Positions 25,866 through 36,329 of a DNA stretch of 64,000 nucleotides are shown piece by piece. Each line of letters opens with the position of its first letter. Within the stretch, counting starts at the first letter, position 1. This DNA comes from Malania oleifera. Its lineage: Eukaryota > Streptophyta > Magnoliopsida > Santalales > Ximeniaceae. The stretch spans positions 99,820,991 through 99,884,990 of the forward strand of contig NC_080423.1 of the NCBI RefSeq assembly GCF_029873635.1, written 5' to 3'. The notes beneath the pieces are model-generated. The model was not told the DNA's origin and made no database searches. It worked only from the letters and a program-made list of their open reading frames with translations. The position numbers and the translations under genes are program-made.

Positions 25866-27172
25866 TCTGACTTTTTAGAATATGACACTCCACCACCAAA
25901 ATTTTTAAAAACTACCATAAAACCCCCTAATGTTTCATTTTATTAACAAAATGAACCTTCTGTTAGTTAACCATTAGTCAACCATTAAGTTTAGTGAAAA
26001 ACGTTAATTTTATTCTTAATAAAATGAAAATTATGCCCTTTCATTTAATTTTGGTAAGAAAAATTAAGAAAACTAACTTAATTTAATAAATTAAGTTAGA
26101 AAATTGGTCAATTGATTGCAATATATTTTGAAAATTAAGCTTATAAGTGAATCAAACACCCAAGAACTAAGTCAGGTCAATCAGTTGATATAAGCATGAT
26201 GACATAATTAAATTTTATTTAAAAATTTAATTATGAAAAATAAATGAATAATACAAATCATTCAGAAAAAATACTTAAATAATTATATCATTACAAAAAT
26301 ATTTGTCATATATATTTTATGAAAATAAATAATTGTATATATCTTTAACAAATAAAATATAATTTTAAAAAATTAACTTTGATCAAACCATTGGTCGAAT
26401 TGTGGCTTAGTTTCTAGGTTTGGTTGAATATCATATTGAATAACATGACAATTTGAATAAAGTCAAAAAAAATTGGTGAATTGACTCGAACAAAGGTCAA
26501 CCAATTAATATAAATTTGAATTTTCTTTATCCATTTAACATTAATATTTTACACACCTAAGAACAAACATCTAATTTTATATTTTGATTTATTAAGAATG
26601 AATTTTAAAATTTTAATTTATTTTTTTAACAATATGTTTGATAAGTTACTTGAATTTAAAAATATTGAACTATGTTTTATTCACTTTTATGATGTGTTTA
26701 ATTGTTACTTTATTTATGAAAATTACATCTAACAAATATTTTGCAACATTATAATTATTAGGTATTTTTATGATTTATTAGTAATTTTTATTTTTTCATA
26801 TATCTTTTTAAAAATTTTGAAATAACAATATAATTTTTTGTTATGCTATTGTCAATAGGTTGATTTAAAGCGATTAGATCGGATAAACCAGTTAATTTGA
26901 GAACTAGTTAGGTCTTTCAGTCACTTGGTTAGTTTTTAAGATATTATGTTAATCAATTTTTTAATTTAATTTATTAAATAAATTTTATTTTAAAATATCA
27001 TTTTATTAAGGTTAAAATTCATTTTTTTCATATATACTTAACGGTTGATTAACGATCAACTAATGGAAGGTTCATTTTTTCAATAAAATGAAACCTCCGG
27101 ATGTTTTTTGGTAGCTTTTGAAAGCAAAAAGGATACAACCTCATATTCAAAATACTAGAAGGGTGTTGTCTT
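25866..27172. mobile_element. Non-autonomous DNA element with long terminal inverted repeats
   Basis: The first ~150 bp (from about 25866, through 'aaaactaccataaaaccccc', 'tttcattttatt' and 'aaccattaag') match, imperfectly, the reverse complement of the last ~150 bp (to about 27172). The interior is very AT-rich with no open frame. Long TIRs around a non-coding core suggest a Mutator-like derivative. The ends are approximate and no target duplication could be fixed. Confidence 0.6.
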
Positions 27173-27479
27173 ATTTTACCTTTCGAAAAATCTTATTGAA
27201 TAGAATAAACTAAAACATTTATATAAAATAATAGTTTTATTTCAAACATAAAATATTTTTTAAAAAATAATTTCACTAACACATTCTAGAAAATTAGAAA
27301 ATAATGTAGTCCTGCACAAAAAATATATAACATATTATAAAATATTTTATTTATATATATATATATATGTAAATATAATATTAGAAGATGCTTTTAATGC
27401 TTAAAAAATATATAGCATGTTGCATTGTCATGCTTTGTCTTTTTTTTTTTTTTTTTCTAAAATGAGTGAGACAAGTAAT

Positions 27480-27665
27480 TTATGGCCACGTCACAATGTC
27501 AGCCCTGCAGTTGTCACGGGATAGGGTGACGTGGGACGCATGCAGCCTACGGTCTACCATCTATGCTGCGGCCAAGGAGGAGTTGAACGGCCACATCATA
27601 CGTTACGTGTCTTATTTGACGATCTTTTGCTGACATCATCGCACTGACATCATCTCCCAAATCTC
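27480..27665. promoter_or_regulatory. GC-richer patch with ACGT and TGAC motifs
   Basis: A ~190-bp patch in otherwise AT-rich DNA contains ccacgtca (27485), tgacgtgg (27526), ttacgtgtc (27603), ttgacg (27616) and two close copies of tgacatcatc (27633-27655). These are bZIP/TGA-type and W-box-like cores. It lies about 1.5 kb upstream of the dioxygenase TATA box. A regulatory role is inferred. Confidence 0.3.
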
Positions 27666-27828
27666 CCCATGCGTCACCCACCTTCTCAAAATCTCAACCT
27701 CTCCATTTCTAAAAAATAAAAAAAATAAAATAAAGAAAAAGTCCCTCTCCTTACAATAATTTTTTTTTTAAATTGCTTCTTAGCTCTTTATTATTTTTTT
27801 AAAATTATTTTTTAATTTATAGATAAGA

Positions 27829-27940
27829 GGACGTTCAGTGTAACAGTAGAGTTGTTGATATGTGACAGGTCACAGGTTGAAGATCCCTTTTTCGGAGTTC
27901 TGTGCGCCAAACTCTGCTTTTTAATGCAAAAAAATTTTTT
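27829..27940 (+). mobile_element. Possible tRNA-derived SINE
   Basis: An A-box-like 'gttcagtgtaacagtagag' is followed ~30 bp later by a B-box-like 'aggttgaagatccc' and an A-rich end. Ends not fixed. Confidence 0.35.
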
Positions 27941-29149
27941 ATCCAATGAGATAAATATTTTTATAAAGACGAACTACAAAATTTTAGAGCCAACTAATAT
28001 CTTTCACTGAAAAATAAGAGTTGTGCAATACTTCCAAGCTTTTTTGGGTTTTAAGAAAAGAGTTGTGTGTGTGTGTGTATTTTACAAAAGAGTTTTTTTT
28101 AGAGAGTATATTAATTATTTTATTATAATTTCTAAAATAGCATATTTATTATTAATACTATATTATTAAATAGCTTATATAATATGTTTACATAATTAAG
28201 CATTATTTTTATATTTGTGTGTATGTATAAGTGATTTATTTATATATATATATATATATATGTATGTCTGTATTAACTAGCGTAATCTATAATATTTATT
28301 AACACACAGCATATATTTGTTCTTCAAATGATTAATTAAATTTTTTTGTTCATTGAACCATTAATAACAATAATTCTTTATATTGAATTGACCAAATTAA
28401 TTATGATATGAAATTAATTAATTTGGTGAATCGAGCTGCTTTTTGTCGAGTAGGGCATCAATGGTAAGAAGAAAATGCATTGAATAAAGAACGGAACGGT
28501 GTTTATAATATAGGGATTATAGTTTATGAATCTTAAGGAGCAAAATTTTTAAAAGAAAATAAAAAAACATTGTTATTATCACATAACTATAAATATATTA
28601 CGAGAATGATATCTTCACAAAACAAACCCACGTGCCATATATGCAAAATAATACTTAGGAAAAAGGACATGACACCACATATAACAAACAAAATGGTAAA
28701 TGATAAGATATATAACGACAAGATTCGCGAACATTCACAACTAATATCAATCACCAATTGCTAAATAATTATATATTTATATCATTATATATAATTTATA
28801 ATATTATGAGAAATTAATTAATTTTTGTTATCTTAATATCAAAAAAAGAAAATTATTACACACTTTTTATTTTGGGCCTTATAATTAACATCGAATGAAT
28901 TTTTAAATCAGAAGAAACTAATGAATTGAAAAATAGTCTTTCAGATAATTAAGAAGTCAATACACGTCATCACTCATTTTAATCTCTATATTAAAAAGCT
29001 TTCATTTTATTTATTTAAACAAATAAATAAATAATAATAATTACGGGTGGGCCCAAAATAATTTCGAGCCCATGCAGTAAACCTTGACCCTAAAAAAAAT
29101 TAATAATAAAATAAAATGAAATAAAAGCAGGTAGGCTTGGAGAGACTAG
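27941..29149. other. AT-rich upstream region of the dioxygenase gene
   Basis: No gene seen. Contains short GT and AT runs (28060-28078, 28236-28260). The 64-aa frame at 28570-28764 is unrecognised and probably chance. Confidence 0.5.
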
Positions 29150-29156
29150 TATAAAA
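29150..29156 (+). promoter_or_regulatory. TATA box of the DLO1-like dioxygenase gene
   Basis: TATAAAA about 70 bp upstream of the start codon at 29224, at the expected distance for transcription starting near 29180. Confidence 0.75.
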
Positions 29157-29223
29157 GGAGGTTAAGGGAGACTAGCTAAGACCATCCATCATAAAAGAAT
29201 CAGATAATAGCCTGAATATAGCA

Positions 29224-32200
29224 ATGGCAGCTGCCGCAAAAATGCTGGTGTCGGACATAGTCTCCGGCGGCATAAGCGCCGTTCCGGCCAACTACGTCCG
29301 GCCAATCTCCGACCGCCCCAACCTTCAAGTCGTCCACGACGACTCCACGATTCCCCTCATAGACCTTCTTCCCCTCATCTCCACCTTTCCCGACGACCGC
29401 GACCGCCGCCGCCAAGTTATCAGAGACATAGCCCATGCCTGCCACAACTATGGCTTCTTTCAGGTCTATTAATTCGTCTGCTGCATATATGTATGTGTGT
29501 CTATATATACATATATGTATATTCTTGATGCATTCAAAGTGTTCTTTAGATATCATGTTTGTGTTGCCAGCTTTGGCGACGACTTGAAGCTTCTTGTTGT
29601 AACTAGCTGCTGCTAGCATTGTTGTAAAAAAATTTCTAAAATTTTGATAAAAATAATAGATGCCACTAAAAATTAGGTTAAAAGATAATAATTAAATAAA
29701 ATTTGCATTTTATTAATTTATTTACATTTTTAAAATAAATATTAATTTTGGTCATATCATTTTGACATTTTCAACTGCAAAATGAACCAAACGTGGGACA
29801 TTTAAGTTGAAGGATAAGTATACAACAACTATCATTAATATTGTATGGAAATTATAAACACTATAATATTTTTAACGAAATTTTAATTAAATTGTAGGTT
29901 AAGAATCATGGGATCCCAGAGACAGTGATCGATAACATGTTAACAGTTGCAAGGGAATTTTTCAAGATGCCAGAAAAGGAGAGGATGAAGTGTTACTCTG
30001 AAGATCCTTTGAAGGCGATGAGATTATCTACCAGTTTTAATGTTAAAACTGAGAAGGTTTCTAATTGGAGAGATTTTCTCAGACTGCATTGTTACCCTCT
30101 CGAAGACTATATTCATGAGTGGCCCTCTAATCCTCCTACTTTCAGGTATATATTGTTTTATATCTCGAAATTTTATTTTTTTTGGATTACGCACGGAGTA
30201 TCCACGTATTCGTTTTACGGTCCATGTGACTAATTATGCACCCCTTGAAGTTGACCCCACAACTGCAAAGGAAGGGTAAATTCAAGATTTCAGAGGCAGA
30301 AACGAACCCGGAGGGTTTGAAAGTTGAGCCTCTTAAGATACAAAATTTCGAAAAGGTTACAATTTTTCTTTAAATAGTCTCACATTTTTCATACGTTGCT
30401 ATTCAAGTAGATACTTAAAAAGATTATTATTTAAGAATTTACATAATTAATTTTTGCATAAATAAATAAATTGTGATAATTAAGGTGTTGGAAATGTTCA
30501 AATATCATTTTTCTTGGGAAAAATGATATTTGAGTCCTTCCACACATGTCCAAATTCTTGGAGGAAAGTGGTTTTTGATCTTGTGGACCTAATGGGCATA
30601 TATAGTGTCCAAAAAGCTTCCAACACCTATTAATCTATTAAAATAATATGAATAATTCATTTTCGGAATAGATATTTTGTACTAGATTTGGATAAGATAT
30701 AATATAAATTTGTATTAAAATTTATTAAAATTCACACAAATTTAAATTTAAAGTCCGAAATACATGCTTTCAAATGGAGTGTTAAAGTATTTCAAATACA
30801 TACAACTTTACGAATTCGCGTGGGGTTCGTGTCTGTGTGTATCGAGTTAGAGTGCAAAACTTAAGAAATTGAACGAAACCCATTGAAATTAATAATGAGT
30901 TATTGTTCTGTTTATTTCAAGTTTTCAACTTACTTTAGGTGTAATCATGTATAAGACTCAAATCGATCAATTTCGCAAAATAACTTGTAATTATGACTCG
31001 TTCTACCCTAAAGGAGCTACATGTATAGCTTATTATAAATCATATACTAATGATTTTTATTATAAAAAAATTCTCAAAATCAATAATTCTTATTTTTTTT
31101 AATTTCCTTAAGATGAAAGACACTGTTATCTCTTGAAGTTTCATATTTTGTAGAAAGATAAACTAAGGTACTACAAGCTTCCAAAAAACAAATATATGTC
31201 AAGAGAAGTTCAAGAAATTTTTCTTGAAAAGTTTGTTTGGCTTGAGTTATAGAAGGAAAAAATAATTCATCTTCTATCTCATATTACTTTCCACTTTCTT
31301 TAGTGTTGAACTCGAAATGTTTTACATAAAAATTTTAAACCCTAGCAGAGAGAATGAAAAATTTTCCTCCGTTGTTTGAGAGTCAATTTTAAAAATTATA
31401 TTATGCTGTGTTTGGAAGTGTTTGGACAAATGAATTTTAGACCTTAACTTTAAATTTGAATGAATTTAGACCAATTTTATATTACATTTTATCCAAATCT
31501 AATACAAATTCAAACCAAACATAACTCAAATCTCTTTTAAATTTGTAAAAATTCAAATTCTGAAATCCACGAAAGCCTAAATTTCTTTCCAATGCACAAA
31601 AACTTAAATTCAAGTTCCCAGATTCATCATATAAACGCCCAAACACTACTTAATCAACTTTAAATTGACAACAAATAATAATAATAATAATGAGTGTATC
31701 TGACCCTCAGGGTGTGGTTCAGGTGGTAGTGTGGACTACGGGAGTGCCTCTCATGAGGTCAGGTGTTCAAACCCTCCTAAGCTCATTTCCGTCCCTGAAT
31801 TCCTGAATTTACCCTCCCTTTGGAGTTGTGGGATCAACTTCAAGGGACACAGAATTAGTCACGTGGACCGTAAAACGGACACGTGGATACCCTGTGTGTA
31901 AAAAAAAAATAAAAATGATGAGTGTATCTGTGCAGGGAGGTGGCGGCGGAGTATAGCCGGAGAGTGAGGGAGCTGGCGGTGAGGCTGCTGGAGGGGATAT
32001 CGGAGAGCTTAGGGCTGGAGAGGGAGTACATAGTGAGGGCGATGGGCGGGCAGGGGCAGCACATGGCCCTCAACTACTACCCGCCCTGCCCGCAGCCGGA
32101 ACTCACCTACGGGCTGCCCGCCCACGCCGACCCCAACGCCGTCACCGTCCTGCTCCAAGATCAGGTGCCGGGCCTCCAGCTCCTCAAGAACGGCCGCTGG

Positions 32201-32738
32201 ATCGCCGTCCACTCCATCCCCAACACCTTCATCGTCAACATTGGTGATCAAATCCAGGTACCCATATACATATATTAAACCAGTTTACTCGATTCCAATA
32301 CGACCCGTTTCAAGTTTTTCTCTTCCCCTCACCCCCGCGAAAAAAAAAAAAAAAAGAAGAAATATTTTTGTTTTTTAGTATTATAGTTTTTTTAGTAGAA
32401 ATAAACATAAATATATTATTAAAAATAATATAAAACCCATTTATTTTTATTTTATTTTATTTTGGAAACAGGTGATAAGTAATGACCGGTACAAGAGCGC
32501 GCTGCACCGGGCGGTGGTGAACTGCAGCCAGGAGAGGATATCGATCCCGACGTTCTACTGCCCGTCGCCGGACGCCATCATTGGGCCGGCTCCGCCTCTG
32601 ACCGACGGAGAGGATCACCCACCGGCGTACCGGAGCTTTAAGTACGACGAGTACTATCGCAAGTTCTGGAACCGTGGGCTTGAAGTTGAGACCTGTTTGG
32701 ACAAGTTCAGAGCTATTGCCCCTCCTCCCCCTACTTAG
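29224..32738 (+). CDS. DLO1: 2-oxoglutarate/Fe(II) dioxygenase, DMR6/DLO1 (salicylate hydroxylase) group
   Basis: Four exons, 29224-29463, 29898-30145, 31936-32257 and 32472-32738, join in phase across GT-AG introns into 358 aa. The N-terminal DIOX_N domain includes NYVRPISDRPNL and YGFFQVKNHGIP. The catalytic jelly roll has NYYPPC (209-214), the iron ligands His226, Asp228 and His282, and the 2OG-binding Arg292-x-Ser294. LSTSFNV and NWRDFLRLHC (exon 2) are signatures of the DMR6/DLO1 branch, whose members hydroxylate salicylic acid and damp immunity; the closest remembered match is Arabidopsis DLO1/S3H. Length is normal for the family and nothing is missing. Exons 1, 3 and 4 are GC-rich while exon 2 is AT-rich. 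Intron 2 (1.79 kb) holds two SINEs and a MITE, and the 3'-most SINE ends just before the exon 3 acceptor. Salicylate 3- versus 5-hydroxylase activity cannot be decided from sequence alone. Confidence 0.92.
30167..30345 (-). mobile_element. tRNA-derived SINE in intron 2 (antisense)
   Basis: On the minus strand it carries a B-box-like 'actttcaaaccctcc', then a body ~110 bp long closely similar to the plus-strand SINE at 31703-31917, and an A-rich tail (the T run at 30167-30181). The A-box end is degraded. Confidence 0.65.
30483..30628. mobile_element. Small MITE in intron 2, TSD atta
   Basis: A 146-bp element with perfect 11-bp terminal inverted repeats aggtgttggaa / ttccaacacct, flanked by atta on both sides (30479-30482, 30629-30632). 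Near the left end is a perfect internal hairpin (caaatatcattttt / aaaaatgatatttg). No coding capacity. Confidence 0.75.
31405..31655. mobile_element. Possible foldback MITE in intron 2
   Basis: AT-rich stretch starting tgtttggaagtgtttgg and ending with cgcccaaacactac, with partly complementary interior. Resembles 'gtttgg...ccaaac' MITEs; ends uncertain. Confidence 0.35.
31703..31917 (+). mobile_element. tRNA-derived SINE next to the exon 3 acceptor, 13-bp TSD
   Basis: Has an A-box-like 'ggttcaggtggtagtgtgg', a B-box-like 'aggtgttcaaaccctcc', a ~130-bp body and an A-rich tail. It is flanked by an exact 13-bp target duplication, atgagtgtatctg (31690-31702 and 31918-31930). The right copy is followed by tgcag, the acceptor of exon 3, so the insertion point was 5 nt upstream of the splice AG end. 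Confidence 0.85.
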
Positions 32739-32757
32739 TTTATTTTAATTTAAAATA

Positions 32758-32761
<4 letters not shown>

Positions 32762-32793
<32 letters not shown>
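32762..32793. repeat. (AT)n run in the dioxygenase 3' region
   Basis: An AT run just after the stop codon. AATAAA-like signals lie near 32799 and 32886 and may serve polyadenylation. Confidence 0.7.
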
Positions 32794-32797
<4 letters not shown>

Positions 32798-32942
32798 GGA
32801 ATAAACATAGAAGTTTCAAAGCGAAATTTTGAAGCTTTTCTGTATCCGTAGGGGCTACGTACGTGTGTTTTTTTTTTTGTTGGTTAATAAAACTTCTTAT
32901 GCTAATTCAATCAAAAAGTTTTATGTTTGCCATTATTTGATT

Positions 32943-33102
32943 TTTTTTTTTTATAAATTGGGAACTCCAGTCATCATTGCGTCACTTTGAACACTTTAGT
33001 GTAACACTAAGCCTAAGGGGGAAAGCCGTCCACCAGGGTAAACTCTTAAGAGAGGATCGAATCCGTAAATTTAGATCACCAAAGTCACAAGTCACCCTTA
33101 TC
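32943..33102 (-). mobile_element. tRNA-derived SINE (antisense)
   Basis: On the minus strand it has a B-box-like 'ggattcgatcctc', and its A tail appears as the T run near 32940. Similar short sequences (ttatttga) flank it at about 32932 and 33104. Confidence 0.5.
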
Positions 33103-33494
33103 ACTTTATTTGACTTTATTTTGTTGCAAAATCACGCTCTAGGGTTATGCACACACACATCGATGTATCTACATTTATGGAGCTTCTGTACGATTTCCAC
33201 TATCATCAAATAGAAACTATCTTAGGATTTCAACCTTTGATTATAATGTGTACATAGTCAAATATGAAAAATTTTTAAATACCATTATATAATAATATAA
33301 TTACATTACGCCCTAATTCAAATGTATTATACCGTACTGTGGGGGCAAACCCTCAATGCACCCCTGTTAGACTTAGTTTAAGTAAATAAGTAGGTTTCAT
33401 GTATGGAGGGTTTGCGCTCTCTCATTTGTAATAGACTTTCAGTGGATAATTGCTTTGAATGAGTCATAATTCAATATTTTGGAATCTATAAAAA

Positions 33495-33640
33495 TATTAA
33501 TGTTGAGTTTGGGAGTATGAATTTTGAGTTTTCTGTTTAAATTTATATGAATTTGGGCAACATTTAATATAACATTGTATTTTATTTTATTCAAATATAT
33601 ATAAATCTAAATTAGGGCATGTCCCAAACAAAGGGTATGA
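33495..33640. other. AT-rich spacer with possible MITE remnant
   Basis: The gagtttgggagtatgaatttt...gtcccaaacaaag stretch has weakly inverted ends. No gene seen between 33103 and 33700. Confidence 0.3.
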
Positions 33641-33704
33641 CTTTGCCTCAAATTTGGAAAACATCCTGAAAAGGAAAGTAATGTATAAATGAATCAATTT
33701 TTTC

Positions 33705-34076
33705 TTTTTTTTTTTTTTTTTTTTTTTGGATTACATAGGAACTCTAGCCACCAACAAATCCTTAGGACCCCCTGGTGTGGCACCAAACATACGGATCAGC
33801 GTCTTTTCCCCAGATCTTGTTAATCAGGTAAAGTCCGAAATGCGTGCATCAGTTGGACGTTCGGCAAACCCGACCCCCGGGACTTATCTCCATTGCCATC
33901 TACGGTCTCTGCTAACTCACAAAGTAGTCTCACCATCCACAGTCCCCACTGGCTCACAAAGTAAATTCTCACCATCTACAGGTACTGCTGGTTCTATGAG
34001 TATATCTACCTGAAATTGAATCTCCGATACTCCTGCTTACGTGCTGATGCCTTTCCACAACTCCATGCCCATGGGG
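33705..34076 (-). mobile_element. SINE-like element with internal tandem repeat
   Basis: A long T run (A tail on the minus strand) starts the element. Near-identical 12-bp flanks, atcaattttttc (33693-33704) and atcgattttttc (34078-34089), look like a target duplication. The body has at least two copies of a ~42-bp repeat (ctcaccatc.acag..cc.ctggctcacaaagta, 33895-33985). The 95-aa open frame across it is not a gene. Confidence 0.5.
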
Positions 34077-34089
34077 ATCGATTTTTTCA

Positions 34090-35150
34090 TGTTTGGTTAT
34101 AAAGAAAAGTGATAAAGAAAATAAAATGTAAAGAAAATTAAGGAACAAAATTTTGATTTCCTAAGGTTTTTTTTTTAAAAAAAAAATTTGTAATCATATT
34201 AGAATAAAATTTTGATTTTGATAGTAGTTGCCGTGAAGAGAAAATACAATGAAAAGTGAATTCTTTCTTATTATCTTCTCTTTTCCTTTCTTGAAATAAA
34301 ACGAAAAATCTACATGGGGCCTAAAATTGAAAGGAATATATATATAAACTCAAAAATAATAAATTTTGATTTTACATGTCATCAATAATTGAGTTTTCTT
34401 AATTTAATCATGTTAAACTAAAATTTCAATTTTACTAACATTTGATATATATGAACAGTACAACGAAAAGATAACTTGACTTCACCTTTCATTTTTTTTT
34501 TTTTTCCCGAAAAAAATTTCAATTTTGAATTTCACAAAATGGGAATGAAACGCCTATTTCCTGGTTTTGAAAAAATGAAATGAAATTATCATAAATTAAG
34601 ATTTTTTTTTTTTTTTACCATTCTATTTTAAAAGCCACGCAAGGTTCCGGCAATATAGCTCATCACCCATTTCATACCCCTTTCCACTCCTCCCAAAATT
34701 TAAACCTAATACTTGTACAATGAAGATTATAAATTTGAACTATTAAAATGTTTCCCGGCAAAGTAAGATGAATCCATAAAGATGAGCAATCAATTAGAAA
34801 ATTGAAATTCCTCTAACAAAAATATGGGGAAATGGCATTTACTAATTGAGCAAGTTGAGTTTTGGAAAAATCTAATGAATTTGACCGTCTTCTCTAATGA
34901 ACTTTCGAAAAGTAAGTACACTAAAATTTATGAAGAGTTCTTTTTAATCTTCTTTTAGAAAATTTTTAAAAATTGCATATTTAAAGCTTCAAATAGATAA
35001 AGGCCAAATTTTTAATAGATTATTTGCTTTATGGATATTTTAATTTTTGAAAAATATAACTTAATTATTTGTATTGTATTTGTGTCATTTCAAATGACAT
35101 ATCTTTATTATTTTGAAAGCTTTAATTAGCTTACAACTCATTTCCCAAAC
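34090..35150. other. AT-rich spacer, no gene seen
   Basis: Low-complexity A/T runs. The segment at 35090-35155 is similar to 36425-36490 on the far side of the pararetrovirus fragment. Confidence 0.45.
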
Positions 35151-35156
35151 ACTTAA

Positions 35157-36227
35157 ATTCATATTTCGTCCAGACTATAGCCCTTGACAAGTGTCTTATC
35201 CCAGCCTCCTCCAAGGAACAATATGTTGATCTTGAACTTGATCAATATCTGATCAATCAATGGATCCGAGAAGGCTACACTCATCTCCATTTTGGAACTG
35301 TCAAACTGCTTCTGACCCTTCATGGTCGAAAAGGACTTCCAGTTACCGTCAGGATCACCCTTCTCAACACAACATACACCCAGTATGAGCATGCAGCAAT
35401 TGGCACTTCGCTTACCACTCTCCAAGCTGGTAGAGTCTGTCTCACATTTTTTCCCAACTTCAATATTCCTATAAGAGACAAGAATCTGAGGAACTGCATA
35501 AAGGTTCAACTGCAGATTATTGGTGCTCCACAAGTCTCATCAGCCTATATGGCTACTTTTCACCATCAGCTCATTTACAGACTTCAAGATCATGCTGTTG
35601 ATCTTCCCCTTCCGGGACAGTCTAAGGATACAATCCTGATCACTGCTGAACGAGAAGACAATGTTCCTACCATTCTCTAGATTCCACGATAGATTCCCAG
35701 GGAAAGTTAAAGCAACTTATTCTTCTGGAGTGGATTTCCAGTTATGAATAGTTTCATCAACAATCGTCACTCATCCATCTCTCAGATCCCAAGTTTCAAA
35801 GACTTCCAGATGGAAGGGTTAAGACAGTGTTCAACCCAAAAGATAAAACTTCATCCAGCACTCCTCCTGTGTTCCAATCTTTGATGATAAAGCATGTAAC
35901 TTTTGAAGATGACATTCCTATCAGCCACGTTGAAGCAAATGGATCCCCCATCTACACTGACAAGGTTGAAGGACACTTCATTTGGGATGTTGATCCAACT
36001 ATGTGCGATCCAGACTGCACATGCCGACAATCTCACCAAAGAGAAACCAAACCATCCTGTAAACTCTTTTCTCCTCACAGAAAATCTGATGACCCAAGCA
36101 ATCCATGGATAGGAATCCGGCATCCAGATCTAAAACCTAAGCCCTTATGGATCTATGACAAAATCCTTGAGATTCTTCGAGAAGAAGGACTTCTATGACA
36201 GAGCCCTTGAGATTCATATTTCGTCCA
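35157..36227 (+). mobile_element. Endogenous pararetrovirus (Caulimoviridae) fragment
   Basis: Plus-strand sequence whose translation contains a 30K-type movement-protein core, including HFGTVKLLLTLHGRKGLPV and AGRVCLTFFPNFNIP, as in Caulimoviridae integrated in plant genomes. A further open stretch (35827-36198) carries a cysteine/histidine-containing segment (CDPDCTC). Only a small part of a viral genome is present and it is broken. An identical 16-bp sequence, attcatatttcgtcca, lies at each end (35157-35172 and 36212-36227). The genus is not resolved from sequence alone. Confidence 0.6.
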
Positions 36228-36276
36228 TATTTATTGATCTCAAGAGAAGAATTGATATTTCCTTTTACATGCTCCT

Positions 36277-36282
<6 letters not shown>

Positions 36283-36325
<43 letters not shown>
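36283..36325. repeat. (AT)n microsatellite
   Basis: About 21 TA units. Confidence 0.9.

Positions 36326-36329
<4 letters not shown>

Noticed and set aside
27480-27665. CpG-island-like promoter of an unseen gene
   Set aside because: No open frame or splice-compatible coding sequence follows on either strand within 1.5 kb other than the dioxygenase; kept only as a possible distal regulatory patch.
30040-30279. 79-aa plus-strand frame in the dioxygenase gene
   Set aside because: Out-of-frame shadow of exon 2 running into intron 2 and a SINE.
33726-34013. 95-aa open frame after the dioxygenase gene
   Set aside because: Falls entirely inside a SINE-like element with an internal repeat.
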